Part shown: positions 22,784 through 32,134 of the stretch, in pieces
How positions within the stretch are numbered: position 1 is the stretch's first letter
How the letters are laid out: every line of letters begins with the position of its first letter
Source: Aquabacterium humicola
GTDB taxonomy: Bacteria; Pseudomonadota; Gammaproteobacteria; Burkholderiales; Burkholderiaceae_C
Assembly (NCBI RefSeq): GCF_030167915.1
Contig: NZ_JARGNB010000005.1
Location: forward strand, 186,001 to 250,000
Length of the DNA stretch: 64,000 nt
Reading direction: 5' to 3'
Notes under the pieces: generated by a model
Told to the model about the DNA's origin: nothing
What the model saw: only the letters and a program-made list of their open reading frames with translations
The model's database searches: none
Translations under genes and position numbers: made by a program

Positions 22784-25177
22784 TCAGTCCTGCCCGTCGA
22801 TCACGAGGTCCGCCGGCGCCAGGCCGGCGGCATGGTGCCGATGCGCGGCCGCGCACGCCGCCTCGAAGCTGCGTGCGAAACGCCGCGGATCGAAGAGCCG
22901 GCTCGCCGGCAACGCCGCGGCCAGCCGGGCGCGCAGCGCCTGCAGCCGCGCCGGATCGGTGGCCAGCGCCACCGCGGCGGCTTCGTAGTCCGCCACCGAG
23001 GCCGTCACCAGCTCGGGCAGCCCGACGGCGTGCAGCAGGCTGGCGCCCATGCGGCTGGCCAGGCTCTCGCCGCGCCGCGTCAATACCGGCACGCCGGCGC
23101 GCAGCGCATCGCTGGCGGTCGCGCCGGCGTTGTACGGGAAGGTGTCGAGGAACAGGTCGGCCAGCGCCAGCCGCGCACGGTGCTCTGCCAGCGGCACGCG
23201 CGCGGCCGGCACCAGCCGGTGCGGATCGATGCCGGCGGCCTCGGCCGCGGCGCGCAGGCGCGGCAGCGCCGAGGCGCGGTCGAGGTAGATCCACAGCACG
23301 CTGCCGGGCACCTGCCCGAGCACCCGCAGCCAGCCGGCGAACACGGCCGGCGTCAGCTTGTGGTTGCTGTTGAACGACGCGAAGACGAAGCCCTCAGCCG
23401 GCAGGCCGACTTGGACGCGATCGATCGGCAGCCCGGCTGGCGCCAGCACGTCGTTGCACTGGAAGCACGGCAGCGTGATCAGCCGCTCGGCCAGGTGCGG
23501 CCGCGTGGTGGGCGACGCCATCGCCGCATCAGTGACCAGGTAGTCGATGAAGGGTGCACCCAGCGTGCCCGGGTAGCCGAGGTAGCTCGCCTGCACCGGC
23601 GCACAGCGCGCGGCGAACAGGCCCAGGCGCTGGCCGCGGGTGCAGCCGTTGAGGTCGATCGCCACGTCCAGCCGCTGCGCGCGCACCGCCGCGATGGCCT
23701 CGTCGTCGGCCAGCGGGCCCAGGTCGACGAAGCGGTCGACCGCCTGCACGACGCGCCGGCGCCAGGGATCGTCGCGCCGCGGCCCGAGCCCGAAGGCCAG
23801 CACCTCGACTTGCTGCCGGTCGTGCGCCTCGAGCACGGCCGCGAGCAGGTGGCTCACCGGGTGGTCGCCGAAGTCGGACGAGAAGTAGCCGATGCGCAGC
23901 CGCCCGCCGGCCGCCTCACGCGCCTGCGGCAGCGGCGGCGCCGGCCGCACCGCCAGGCGCGCCGACCAGGCCTGCGCGGCCCGCCGCTGCAATGCCGGGT
24001 TGTCGAACAGCGCCAGCAGCACGAACGGCGAGCCGGCATACCGGTCCTCGCGCACCTGCGCGGCCAGGCGGGTGCAGCGCTCGGCCAGCTGCGACCAGTC
24101 GCAGAGCTCGAGCTGCGTCAGCAGCGCCAGCTCGAGCGCGCGGCCATGCCCGGGCGACAGCGCCAGCGCGGTGTCGTAGCTCGCCAGCGCCTCGTCGAAG
24201 CGGCCCAGCTCGCGCAGCGTATTGCCGCGGTTGGCGTGCAGGTCGGCCTGGCCCGGCGCGCGTGCGATGGCCTGGTCGATGCTGTGCAGCGCGTCGGCCG
24301 GGCGGCCCAGCGCCTTCAGCGCGACGCTGCGGTCGGTCCACGCATCGGGCCGCTGCGGATCGAGCGCCAGCGCCCGCTCGTAGGCGGCCAGCGCGTCGTC
24401 GTCGCGGCCCAGCGCCTGCAGCAGCTGCGCCAGCTGCACCTGCGCATCGGCGCGCCGCGGCTGCAGCGCGGCCAGCCGGGTGAAGCTGTCGAGCGCCTCG
24501 CGCAGGCGGCCGAGCCGGCGCAGCGCGACGCCCCGGTTGTTCAGCGCTTCGGCGAAGGCCGGTTGCAGGGCCAGCGCGGCGTCGTAGCGCGTTATCGCCT
24601 CGTCCAGCCGGCCCAGCACGCGCAGCGCGTTGCCCCAGTTGAACAGCGCGCCGGCATGGCGGGGATCGGCCTGCAGCGCGGCCTCGAAGCAGGCCAGCGC
24701 CGCCTGCGGGCGCCGCAGCGTCTCGTGCAGCAGCAGGCCGCGGTTGTTGTGCGCGCCGGCATGGCGCGGCGCGAGCACGATCGCGCGGTCCAGCAGCGCC
24801 AGCGCCTCGTCGGGCCGCTGCAGGCGCCGCAGCGCGGCCGCGGCATGCACGAGGATGTCCGGCTGCGCCGGTTCGAGCGCCAGCGAAGCCTCGAACTGCC
24901 GCCAGGCCTCGTCGAAGGCCGCTTCCTGAAAGTGCAGCTGCCCGAGCAGGTTCGCCAAGGGCACGCTGCGCGGATGGCGGGCCTGCAGCGCCTGGTACAG
25001 CGCGCGCGCTTCGCCGAGGCGGCCCGCGCGGTGCAGCGCACGCGCGCGGTCGAAGCGCTCCTCGTCCTCGCGCTGCAAGGGGCTCGGCGCCTCGGACGCG
25101 GCGGGGGCGGAAGGACTCGGGGCCATCGGGCGGCCATTGTCGGCGACGGGGGCTCGGCGACGGTCCCCGCGTGACAT
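22784..25177 (-). CDS. TPR protein with O-GlcNAc transferase (OGT/SPINDLY) domain
   Basis: 797 residues. The start at 25177 has GGAG 8 nt upstream, better than the internal ATG at 25126. Residues about 45-365 hold nine or so tetratricopeptide repeats. From about 420 comes the OGT-type GT41 catalytic domain: 'LRIGYFSSDFGDHPVSHLL', 'DVAIDLNGCTRGQR', 'QASYLGYPGTLGAPFIDYLVTD', 'VFASFNSNHKLTPAVF', 'LFLDTFPYNAGATASDALRAGVPVLT'. Bacterial members glycosylate proteins (including flagellin or adhesins) with a nucleotide sugar. Target and sugar are not visible here. It is divergent to the S8 protease gene, 105 bp away. Confidence 0.93.
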   Translation of the reverse strand: MSRGDRRRAPVADNGRPMAPSPSAPAASEAPSPLQREDEERFDRARALHRAGRLGEARALYQALQARHPRSVPLANLLGQLHFQEAAFDEAWRQFEASLALEPAQPDILVHAAAALRRLQRPDEALALLDRAIVLAPRHAGAHNNRGLLLHETLRRPQAALACFEAALQADPRHAGALFNWGNALRVLGRLDEAITRYDAALALQPAFAEALNNRGVALRRLGRLREALDSFTRLAALQPRRADAQVQLAQLLQALGRDDDALAAYERALALDPQRPDAWTDRSVALKALGRPADALHSIDQAIARAPGQADLHANRGNTLRELGRFDEALASYDTALALSPGHGRALELALLTQLELCDWSQLAERCTRLAAQVREDRYAGSPFVLLALFDNPALQRRAAQAWSARLAVRPAPPLPQAREAAGGRLRIGYFSSDFGDHPVSHLLAAVLEAHDRQQVEVLAFGLGPRRDDPWRRRVVQAVDRFVDLGPLADDEAIAAVRAQRLDVAIDLNGCTRGQRLGLFAARCAPVQASYLGYPGTLGAPFIDYLVTDAAMASPTTRPHLAERLITLPCFQCNDVLAPAGLPIDRVQVGLPAEGFVFASFNSNHKLTPAVFAGWLRVLGQVPGSVLWIYLDRASALPRLRAAAEAAGIDPHRLVPAARVPLAEHRARLALADLFLDTFPYNAGATASDALRAGVPVLTRRGESLASRMGASLLHAVGLPELVTASVADYEAAAVALATDPARLQALRARLAAALPASRLFDPRRFARSFEAACAAAHRHHAAGLAPADLVIDGQD

Positions 25178-25282
25178 GCGACCGCTCCACCGCCGGCTTT
25201 ACCTTTCGCAGCCTTTTGCGGCGCTCGCCAATGGCCCGGCGGCACGGCGCCGGCCCGTAGCATGCGCCGACGGAGTGTTCGC

Positions 25283-27943
25283 ATGCGTCTGGCCAGAATC
25301 GCGACCGCCAGGGTCGCCCTGTTCCTCTTCACCGCCCTGTGCTCGTTGGCGACCGTCGCGGCCGAGCACAACCCGGCGCGCCGCGCGCCGGGCGCCGCCG
25401 AGCAGGCCGCGGCCGATGCCCGCGCCGATGCGCTCGAAGGTCCGCGGGTGATCGTCAAGCTGCGCCCCGCGTCCACCGCGATGCGGGCGCTCGGTGCGGC
25501 GCCGCGGCGCCCGCCCGGACCGCAGGCCGCGGCCACGCTGTCGCTGCGCACCGGCCTGGCGTTGACCGACGGCCGCGTGATCGATGCGCGCATGCAGGCG
25601 CTGCGCGGGGCGCCCGGCCTCAGCTCCGCCGCGCTGGCCGCCCGGCTGGCCGCCGATCCCGACGTCGAGTACGCGGTGCCGGACCGGCGCCGCTTCCCGC
25701 TCGCGCTGCCGAACGATCCGCTCTTCGCCGCGCAGCCGTCGATCTCGCCGGCGGCCGGCCAGTGGTACCTGCAGGCGCCCGATGCGACGCTGGTCTCGGC
25801 GATCAACGCGGTGGGCGCGTGGCAGTACAGCACCGGCTCGCCGTCCATCGTCGTCGCCGACATCGACACCGGCGTGCTGCCGTGGCATCCCGACCTCGCC
25901 GGCAAGCTGCTGCCGGGCTACGACTTCATCAGCAGCCTCAGCATGGCGCGCGACGGCAATACGCGCGACGACGATCCGGCCGATCCCGGCGACTGGGTCG
26001 CGCAGGACGACTGCGGCCCCGGCTCGGGGGCCGATTCGAGCAGCTGGCACGGCACGCAGACCTCGGCGCTGATCGGCGCGCTGACCGACAACGGCATCGG
26101 CATGGCCTCCGTCGGCCGCGACGTGATGCTGCTGCCGGTGCGCGTGCTCGGCAAGTGCGGCGGCCGCGACTCGGACATCATCGCCGGCATGCTGTGGGCC
26201 GCCGGCCTGTCGAACGAGCCGAAAGCCAATCCCCATCCGGCGCGCGTGCTGAACCTGAGCCTCGGCTCGTACGGCTTCTGCGATCCGGCATATGCCGACG
26301 CGGTCAGCCGGATCACCGCGGCGGGCGTGGTGGTGGTCGCCGCGGCTGGCAACGACGAGGGCCTGGCCGTCGGCGCACCGGCCAACTGCCCCGGCGCGAT
26401 CGCCGTCGCGGGGGTGCGGCATGCGGGCACCAAGGTCGGCTTCTCGAGCATGGGGCCGCAGGTGGCCATCGCCGCCCCGGCCGGCAACTGCGTGAACCCG
26501 GACGGGCCCTGCCTGTACCCGATCCTCACCGCCACCAATGCCGGCACGACGGTGCCGACGACCCACGGCTACAGCGATGGCGTGCACTTCTCGGTCGGCA
26601 CGAGCTTCGCCGCGCCGCTGGTCTCGGGCACCGCGGCGCTGATCCTGTCGGTCAACCCGTCGCTGTCGCCGGCCCAGGTGCGTACGCTGCTGCAGCACCG
26701 CGCCCGCCCGTTCCCGACCACCAGCGACGACGACAGCGTGGCGCAGTGCAAGGCGCCGGGCGGCGTGCCGCAGGGCGAATGCCTGTGCACGACGAGCACC
26801 TGCGGCGCGGGCCTGCTCGATGCCGGGGGCGCGGTGGCCGCGGCGTCCGGCAGCACCGGCCCGATCGCCGCCATCGACGCGTCGGCGACGACGGTGCTCT
26901 ACGGCAATGCGATGACGCTCGACGCCGGTGCGTCGGTGGTCGGCGGCGGCCGCCGCATCGCCGCCTACCAGTGGGCGATCACCAGCGGCTCGGACGTCGT
27001 GCGCATCGACGGCGCGGGCACCGAAGGGCGCATCCGCCTGGTCACGATCGGACTCGGCAGCGCGACGATCCGCCTGACGATCACCGACGACCTCGGCCAG
27101 CAGGCCACCAGCAGCGTCGCGCTGACGGTGAAGCCGCCGCCGGGCCCCACCGCGCGGATCCAGGCGCTCACCGGCACGGTGTCGCCCGGCAGCACGATGA
27201 CGCTCGACGGCAGCGGCTCCATCGCGGCGACCAACCTGACGATCACCGCCTACAAGTGGGAGATCGTGCTCGGCGCCACGCGCGCCTCGATCGTCGGCAG
27301 CGCCACCTCGCCGAGCGTCGCGATCGTCACCTCGGGCGCCGGCAGCGCCACCTTCACGGTCAAGCTCACCGTCACCGACACGCTGGGGCGCCAGGCCAAC
27401 GCCACCCGGCCGCTGGCCATCAGCACGTCCGGGCCGACCGCCAGCTTCAGCCCGGCGACGGCCGCCGCGGCGATCGGCGACACGCTGCGCTTCGACAGCA
27501 CCTCGACCGCGCAGAGCGGGCGCAGCATCCGCAGCCAGCAGTGGGCGCTGCTCGACGGCAATGGCGGCGTCGCGGCCATCAGCGGCGGCACGACCGATGC
27601 CGCCCTCTTCGTGAAAGCGCTCGCCGCCGGCAGCTTCACGCTGCAGCTGACGGTGATCGACAGCGGCAACATCGCCGCGACCCAGCGCGCGAGCTTCACG
27701 GTGCGCGGGCGCGACGCCGACCGCGTCTTCGACTGGGCCGAATCGCTGTACCCGCAGTGGTTCCCGAAGCCCGGCAGCGCCGGCACGCAGGCGCCGTACA
27801 GCTACCGCTACTACGCGTCGACCGGTGTCTACCTGGGCACGGCGAACGGCCGCGTCGTGGTGCACGACGGGCGCGACTGGAACATGCTGGACGTCGGCGC
27901 GCTGGCGGACTTCCTGCAGCAGGCGGCCGCCGCCGGCTTCTGA
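25283..27943 (+). CDS. Secreted subtilisin-like (S8) protease with PKD-type domains
   Basis: 886 residues from ATG 25283, which has GGAG at 25272 (upstream ATG 25262 is in frame but lacks one). There is a signal peptide to about residue 27 and an inhibitor-I9-like propeptide ('RVIVKLRP' to 'DPDVEYAVPDRR'). The S8 catalytic domain has Asp195 (ADIDTGV), His256 (SSWHGTQTSAL), oxyanion Asn357 (AAAGND) and Ser441 (VGTSFAAPLVSG), so it looks active. Three PKD/Ig-like domains of ~95 residues follow. The last ~75 residues ('DRVFDWAESLYPQWF' to 'GRDWNMLDVGALADFL') form a short domain seen at the end of many exported betaproteobacterial proteins. It is probably an extracellular protease. Confidence 0.94.
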   Translation: MRLARIATARVALFLFTALCSLATVAAEHNPARRAPGAAEQAAADARADALEGPRVIVKLRPASTAMRALGAAPRRPPGPQAAATLSLRTGLALTDGRVIDARMQALRGAPGLSSAALAARLAADPDVEYAVPDRRRFPLALPNDPLFAAQPSISPAAGQWYLQAPDATLVSAINAVGAWQYSTGSPSIVVADIDTGVLPWHPDLAGKLLPGYDFISSLSMARDGNTRDDDPADPGDWVAQDDCGPGSGADSSSWHGTQTSALIGALTDNGIGMASVGRDVMLLPVRVLGKCGGRDSDIIAGMLWAAGLSNEPKANPHPARVLNLSLGSYGFCDPAYADAVSRITAAGVVVVAAAGNDEGLAVGAPANCPGAIAVAGVRHAGTKVGFSSMGPQVAIAAPAGNCVNPDGPCLYPILTATNAGTTVPTTHGYSDGVHFSVGTSFAAPLVSGTAALILSVNPSLSPAQVRTLLQHRARPFPTTSDDDSVAQCKAPGGVPQGECLCTTSTCGAGLLDAGGAVAAASGSTGPIAAIDASATTVLYGNAMTLDAGASVVGGGRRIAAYQWAITSGSDVVRIDGAGTEGRIRLVTIGLGSATIRLTITDDLGQQATSSVALTVKPPPGPTARIQALTGTVSPGSTMTLDGSGSIAATNLTITAYKWEIVLGATRASIVGSATSPSVAIVTSGAGSATFTVKLTVTDTLGRQANATRPLAISTSGPTASFSPATAAAAIGDTLRFDSTSTAQSGRSIRSQQWALLDGNGGVAAISGGTTDAALFVKALAAGSFTLQLTVIDSGNIAATQRASFTVRGRDADRVFDWAESLYPQWFPKPGSAGTQAPYSYRYYASTGVYLGTANGRVVVHDGRDWNMLDVGALADFLQQAAAAGF

Positions 27944-28007
27944 GGATTCCTATCGATCGAAGGACGCGGCCGGCGCGTGCCGCGCCGCGTGCGTCGACAA
28001 TGCGCCG

Positions 28008-28898
28008 ATGCTGCATGCCCGCCAACTCTGGGTCCTCGCGCTGCTGACCCTGTTCTGGGGCCTGAACTGGCCGATCATGAAGCTCGCGGTCGGCGAGATG
28101 GCGCCGCTGACCTTCCGCGCGCTGTCGCTGCTGCTCGGCCTGCCCTGCCTCGCGCTCGGGCTCGTGCTGCTGAAGGTGCCGTTCACGCTGCCGCGGCGCG
28201 ACTGGGCGGCCGCGGCGACGCTGTCGGTCACCAACATGATGGTCTGGCACGTGCTGCTGATCCTGGCGCTGCCGCACGTCAGCTCGGGCCGCGCCGCGAT
28301 CCTCGGCTACACGATGCCGGTGTTCGCCGCGCTGTGGGGCCGCACGCTGTACGGCGAGCGGCTGACGTCGCGGCAGCTCGCCGGCATCGCCGCCGCGGCC
28401 GGCGCGGTGCTGCTGCTGCTGTGGCACGAGCTCGGCCGCCTGGGCGGGGCGCCGCTGGCGGCCTGCGCCATCCTGTTCGCCGCGGGGGTGTGGGGGCTGG
28501 GCACGCAGCAGCTGCGCCGCGCCACCCTCTCGGCCGCGACGCTGACCTTGTCGTTCTGGATGACCGCGGCCACCACGGGGGTGCTGTGCGCGCTGGCGCT
28601 GGCCTTCGAGGCGCCGCGCTGGCGCTGGCCGCCGGGCGACGCCGCGCTGTGGGCCATCGTCTACAACGGGGCGCTGGTGTTCGGCTACTGCCACGCGGCG
28701 TGGTTCTACCTCGCGCGCACGCTGAGCCCGGTGGCCTCGTCGACCAGCGTGATGCTGATCCCGGTGCTGGGCATCGGCTCGGGCGCGCTGTGGCTGGGCG
28801 AAGCGCTGCACTGGCAGGACGGCGCGGCCGTCGTGCTGATCCTGGCGGCGATCGGGCTGGTGCTGCTGCCCGGCCGGGCTCATCGGAATTTCCGATGA
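28008..28898 (+). CDS. EamA/DMT-family exporter
   Basis: 296 residues in ten hydrophobic helices arranged as two EamA repeats: the first opens 'LLTLFWGLNWPIMKLAVGEMAPLTFRA', and the second contains 'LGTQQLRRATLS' and 'VASSTSVMLIPVLGIGSGALWLGEAL'. This is the drug/metabolite transporter superfamily, usually exporters of amino acids or metabolites; the substrate is not predictable. The ATG at 28008 lies 64 nt behind the protease gene, with no strong ribosome site. Later in-frame starts are inside helix 1. Confidence 0.88.
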   Translation: MLHARQLWVLALLTLFWGLNWPIMKLAVGEMAPLTFRALSLLLGLPCLALGLVLLKVPFTLPRRDWAAAATLSVTNMMVWHVLLILALPHVSSGRAAILGYTMPVFAALWGRTLYGERLTSRQLAGIAAAAGAVLLLLWHELGRLGGAPLAACAILFAAGVWGLGTQQLRRATLSAATLTLSFWMTAATTGVLCALALAFEAPRWRWPPGDAALWAIVYNGALVFGYCHAAWFYLARTLSPVASSTSVMLIPVLGIGSGALWLGEALHWQDGAAVVLILAAIGLVLLPGRAHRNFR

Positions 28899-28984
28899 GG
28901 GCATAGAAATCGAATCCGTTGGCGCCGGCGTCCCCCCGGCCTTACAACTCGCGGCAGCCCTCCCCGAAGTCATCGAGGTGCACG

Positions 28985-29416
28985 ATGAACCTGCCGCGTG
29001 CTGAAAGATCCGCCGCGTCGCGCGACGGCGCCGAACCCCTGGTGCTGCTGGCCGATGCCGACGATGACAACGCGCTGTACGCGACGACCGCGCTGGAGCT
29101 GCTGGGCTGCGGGGTCGTGCGCGTGCGCGACGGCGGCACCGCGGTGACGCTGGCCACCACCGGGCTCTTCCACCTCGTGATGATGGAACTGCGCATGCCG
29201 CTGCTCGACGGCGCCGCCGCGACGCGCGCGATCCGCCGCTTCGAGCACTCGGCCCGGCGCATGCCGACGCCGATCGTCGCGCTGACCGCGTCGCTGATGC
29301 CGCACGAGCGCGCCCACTGCGCTGACGCCGGCATGGACGACCTGCTGCCCAAGCCCTTCACGCTGCCCGAGCTGCGGCGCACCGTCGACCGCTGGCGCGG
29401 TGCTACAGCAGCTTGA
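28985..29416 (+). CDS. Stand-alone receiver-domain protein with Glu at the phospho-acceptor site
   Basis: 143 residues. The receiver fold is complete: acidic cluster 'LLADADDDNALYA', 'LLGCGVVRVRDGGTAV', switch Thr101 (VALTASL) and Lys123 (LLPKPFTLPEL). The usual phospho-acceptor Asp (as in LMDxxMP) is replaced by Glu68 in 'LVMMELRMPLLDG'. A Glu can mimic the phosphorylated state or simply abolish phosphorylation. There is no output domain, and no sensor kinase is nearby. The start at 28985 is chosen over the frame's earlier codon at 28919. The 3' end overlaps the convergent gene by 14 bp. Confidence 0.85.
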   Translation: MNLPRAERSAASRDGAEPLVLLADADDDNALYATTALELLGCGVVRVRDGGTAVTLATTGLFHLVMMELRMPLLDGAAATRAIRRFEHSARRMPTPIVALTASLMPHERAHCADAGMDDLLPKPFTLPELRRTVDRWRGATAA

Positions 29417-29759
29417 GCCCCAGCCACGCGATCAGGATCACCGAGTTGATCGGCACGCTCAGCACGCTGGGCAGGAAGAACACCAGCGACAGCGGGGCGC
29501 CCAGCAGCAGCTCGACGGCGCTGCCGATCGCCCAGCCGAGCAAGCCGATCACCGCCCAGCGCTTCATGTAGGTGGGCAGCCAGCGCGCCATCGCGCGGTT
29601 GTGGCGCAGCGCCGCGGCGCGCTGGATCAGGTCGCGCACGCTCGCGTCGTGGAACAGCCAGCCGAAGAAGAAGTAACGGTACAGCAACGTGCGGAACCGC
29701 AGCGACGGCGCCCTGCCGGGAGCGGCGGCCGGGAGAACCTCGGACGGGGCGGGCTGCAT
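29403..29759 (-). CDS. Small membrane protein, unknown family
   Basis: 118 residues from ATG 29759, which has GGAG 9 nt upstream; an in-frame start at 29795 is possible. A polar N-terminus contains 'SLRFRTLLYRYFFFGWLFHDAS'. Two strong transmembrane helices follow (about residues 69-90, AVIGLLGWAIGSAVELLLG, and 93-117, LSVPINSVILIAWLGLKLL). 'RDLIQRAAALRHNRAMARWLPTYMKRW' forms a basic cytoplasmic segment. I do not recognise it. It converges on the receiver gene and overlaps it by 14 bp. Confidence 0.7.
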   Translation of the reverse strand: MQPAPSEVLPAAAPGRAPSLRFRTLLYRYFFFGWLFHDASVRDLIQRAAALRHNRAMARWLPTYMKRWAVIGLLGWAIGSAVELLLGAPLSLVFFLPSVLSVPINSVILIAWLGLKLL

Positions 29760-29853
29760 GTCGCGTGACTCCAGCGCTGGAACCGGACGGAGCAATCGTC
29801 ACACCTGCCGCGTGGGGGCGCAAGCGACATCGTTCTCAGCTAGCCTACGCGCC

Positions 29854-30381
29854 ATGCACAAGACCGCCCGCCTGCTGCTGCGCCGCCCGGACCCGGACGA
29901 CGTCGTGCGCCTGTTCGCGATCTATGGCGACCCGGCGACCAACATCTACAACCCGGCCGGCCCGTTCCGCGACCTGCAGAAGGCGCAGACCGTGCTCGAC
30001 GTCTGGCTCTCGCACTGGCAGGCGCGCGGCTTCGGCCAGTGGGCGATCGCCACCCGCGAGGCCCCGCGCGAGATCATCGGCTTCGGCGGCATCGCGTGGC
30101 GGCGCTACGTCGACGCCGACGCGCTGAACCTGGGCTACCGCTTCGACGCCGCGGCCTGGGGCCGCGGCTACGCGACCGAGCTCGGCCAGGCCGCGCTGCG
30201 CCAGGCCTTCGTCGACCTGCGCGAGCCGGAGGTCTTCGCGATCGTGCGGCCGGCCAACCTGCCGTCGATCCGCGTGCTGGAGAAGCTGGGCATGCAGCGC
30301 ATCGGCGCGCTCGACGACGTGCCGGGCCAGCCGCAGAGCCACCTGTACCGCATCGCGCGCGAGGCGGCCGTCGCCCGCTGA
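29854..30381 (+). CDS. GNAT-family N-acetyltransferase (RimJ/RimL type)
   Basis: 175 residues. 'TARLLLRRPDPDDVVRLFAIYGDP' is the typical RimJ-like opening. The acetyl-CoA motif A region is 'LGYRFDAAAWGRGYATELGQAAL' (GRGYAT), followed by 'VFAIVRPANLPSIRVLEKLGMQRIG', the conserved C-terminal signature. It probably acetylates an amino group on a small molecule or protein N-terminus. It stands alone, with no ribosome site of note. The family is sure, the substrate is not. Confidence 0.92.
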   Translation: MHKTARLLLRRPDPDDVVRLFAIYGDPATNIYNPAGPFRDLQKAQTVLDVWLSHWQARGFGQWAIATREAPREIIGFGGIAWRRYVDADALNLGYRFDAAAWGRGYATELGQAALRQAFVDLREPEVFAIVRPANLPSIRVLEKLGMQRIGALDDVPGQPQSHLYRIAREAAVAR

Positions 30382-30434
30382 CACCACCCGCTGACGCCGG
30401 CCGATGGCCTGCGCCGCCAGGCGCGCCGCGCCGC

Positions 30435-32057
30435 TCACTTGGCGGTGATCGTCAACCCGCGCGTCAGCCCGCCCTTGGGCGTCGACGCGCTGACCGTCGC
30501 GCTCTGGTTGCGCGTCGTCGGCATCGTCGTGATCGTGAAGCTCGCGCTCTTGGCGCCGGCCGGCACGGTGATCGAGGCCGGCACCGTGAGCAGCGCGGTG
30601 TTCGACGTCTTCAGCTTGACCACCGCACCGCCGACGGGCGCCGCGGCACCGAGGCCGACCGTGCCGGTGGCGGTCTGCCCGCCGACCACCCGCACCGGCT
30701 GCAGCACCAGCGAAGTCACCGCCGGCGCGGGCGCGGTCGCCGCGGGCTGCACGGTCAGGCTCGCGCTCTTGCCGACGTCGGCATAGGTGCCGGTGATCGT
30801 CGCCGTGGTCGTCGCGCTGACGCTGGTCGTCGTGATCGAGAAGGCCGCGCTGGTCGCACCGGCCGCGACCGCCACCGACGAGGGCACCAGCGCGGCGCTC
30901 GACGAGCTCTGCAGCGTCACCACCGCGCCGCCGGCGGGCGCGGCGGCCGACAGCTGCACGCTGCCACTCGCGCTGGCGCCGCCGGTCACGCTGCTCGGCG
31001 AGATGGCCAGGCCGCTCAGCGCCGGCGCGGTGCCCACCGGGTTCCAGCCCAGCTGCACCACCTCGAAGTCGCTCGCCGTCAGCAGGCGGAACGCGGGGTT
31101 CAGCAGGCTGTTGTTCCAGCGCGTGTCGAAGGTGCCGCTGACGTACATGTCCGAGCCGTTGTCGGCGACGATCAGGCCGTGCTTCTGCATCGCGCGGAAG
31201 ATCTTCTGCACGTTCGGGTCGGTGGTGCGCAGCGCCGGGTCGGCACCGTTGACGCTGGACTTCAGGCGCAGCCGCGCGCCCATCGGCAGCGCGCCGGCGG
31301 TATTGCCGGCCCGGTGCGAGGCCGGCCAGACGTAGCCGTTGGTGGCACGAACTGTCACACGAAAGGCGTGGCCGATCTCGGGAACCGTGACGTTGTACAC
31401 CTCGTCCCAGCGCACCAGGCCGGGAAAGATCGCCAGGCCGGCGGCGTCGGCCGAGGTCCAGGTCTCGGGCCGGCGGTTGTTGGTGTTCATGTCGAAGAAC
31501 GCGCCCGAGCCGGCCCGCCACGCGCTGCCGTCGAACCACACGTTGTAGAGCTCGTAGAGGCGGTTGTTCGTGCAGTCGACCATCAGCAGGTGGCGGTCGG
31601 AACTGCTGCGCTGGTCGACGTTCGCCGGCGCGCCGCCTTCGACCCAGTGCGGCTGGGTGATCGACTGCGTCGGGATCGGATAGAAGGCCTGGCCGACGCC
31701 GTCGCTTTCGCTGGCGTACTGGAACTGCACCATCGACTTCACCTGGCCGGCGTCGACCACCGCGTAGGGCATGCCGTAGATCGGGACGCTGCCGGGCGAT
31801 TCCTCGCCGCCGAAGTCCGGGTGCAGCCGCCGCGTACCGCCGTTGTTGATGAAGCTGATGTAGGCGGCCGAGTTCGCGTCGACCGGCGCGTTGCGGATGT
31901 CCAGGTTCCACCAGTTGTCGGCCGGGAACAGCGGCGCCGTGCCACGCACCGCGCCGCCTTGCACCGGCGTGGACGCCGGGCAGACCGCGCTGCCGGCGTG
32001 GGCGGCGCCGACGGCGGCGGTCAGGATCAGGCTCAGCAGGGTGATGCGGGTGTTCAT
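30435..32057 (-). CDS. Secreted protein, unknown N-terminal domain plus two Ig-like repeats
   Basis: 540 residues from ATG 32057. Residues 1-20 are a signal peptide (MNTRITLLSLILTAAVGAAHA). Residues about 35-345 form a domain I do not assign: 'FPADNWWNLDIRNAPVDANSAAYISF', 'LHPDFGGEES', 'YGMPYAVVDAGQ', 'DRHLLMVDCTNNRLYEL', 'WPASHRAGN', 'QKHGLIVADNGSDMYVSGT'. The many Trp and Asp-Gly turns suggest a beta-rich, possibly carbohydrate-active, extracellular fold. Two ~95-residue Ig-like repeats follow, each with 'VGGxxxxGxVxLxxxAPxGGAVVxLxxS' and 'VPAGA'. It is likely a cell-surface or secreted protein. Nothing in the flanking genes explains its role. Confidence 0.8.
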   Translation of the reverse strand: MNTRITLLSLILTAAVGAAHAGSAVCPASTPVQGGAVRGTAPLFPADNWWNLDIRNAPVDANSAAYISFINNGGTRRLHPDFGGEESPGSVPIYGMPYAVVDAGQVKSMVQFQYASESDGVGQAFYPIPTQSITQPHWVEGGAPANVDQRSSSDRHLLMVDCTNNRLYELYNVWFDGSAWRAGSGAFFDMNTNNRRPETWTSADAAGLAIFPGLVRWDEVYNVTVPEIGHAFRVTVRATNGYVWPASHRAGNTAGALPMGARLRLKSSVNGADPALRTTDPNVQKIFRAMQKHGLIVADNGSDMYVSGTFDTRWNNSLLNPAFRLLTASDFEVVQLGWNPVGTAPALSGLAISPSSVTGGASASGSVQLSAAAPAGGAVVTLQSSSSAALVPSSVAVAAGATSAAFSITTTSVSATTTATITGTYADVGKSASLTVQPAATAPAPAVTSLVLQPVRVVGGQTATGTVGLGAAAPVGGAVVKLKTSNTALLTVPASITVPAGAKSASFTITTMPTTRNQSATVSASTPKGGLTRGLTITAK

Positions 32058-32134
32058 CTTCAAACTAGGGGTGGCCGACGACGGAGCGAGTTGTGCCATC
32101 GCTTCGGCCGGCCCCGGTGTCCAGCTGTAAGCGA

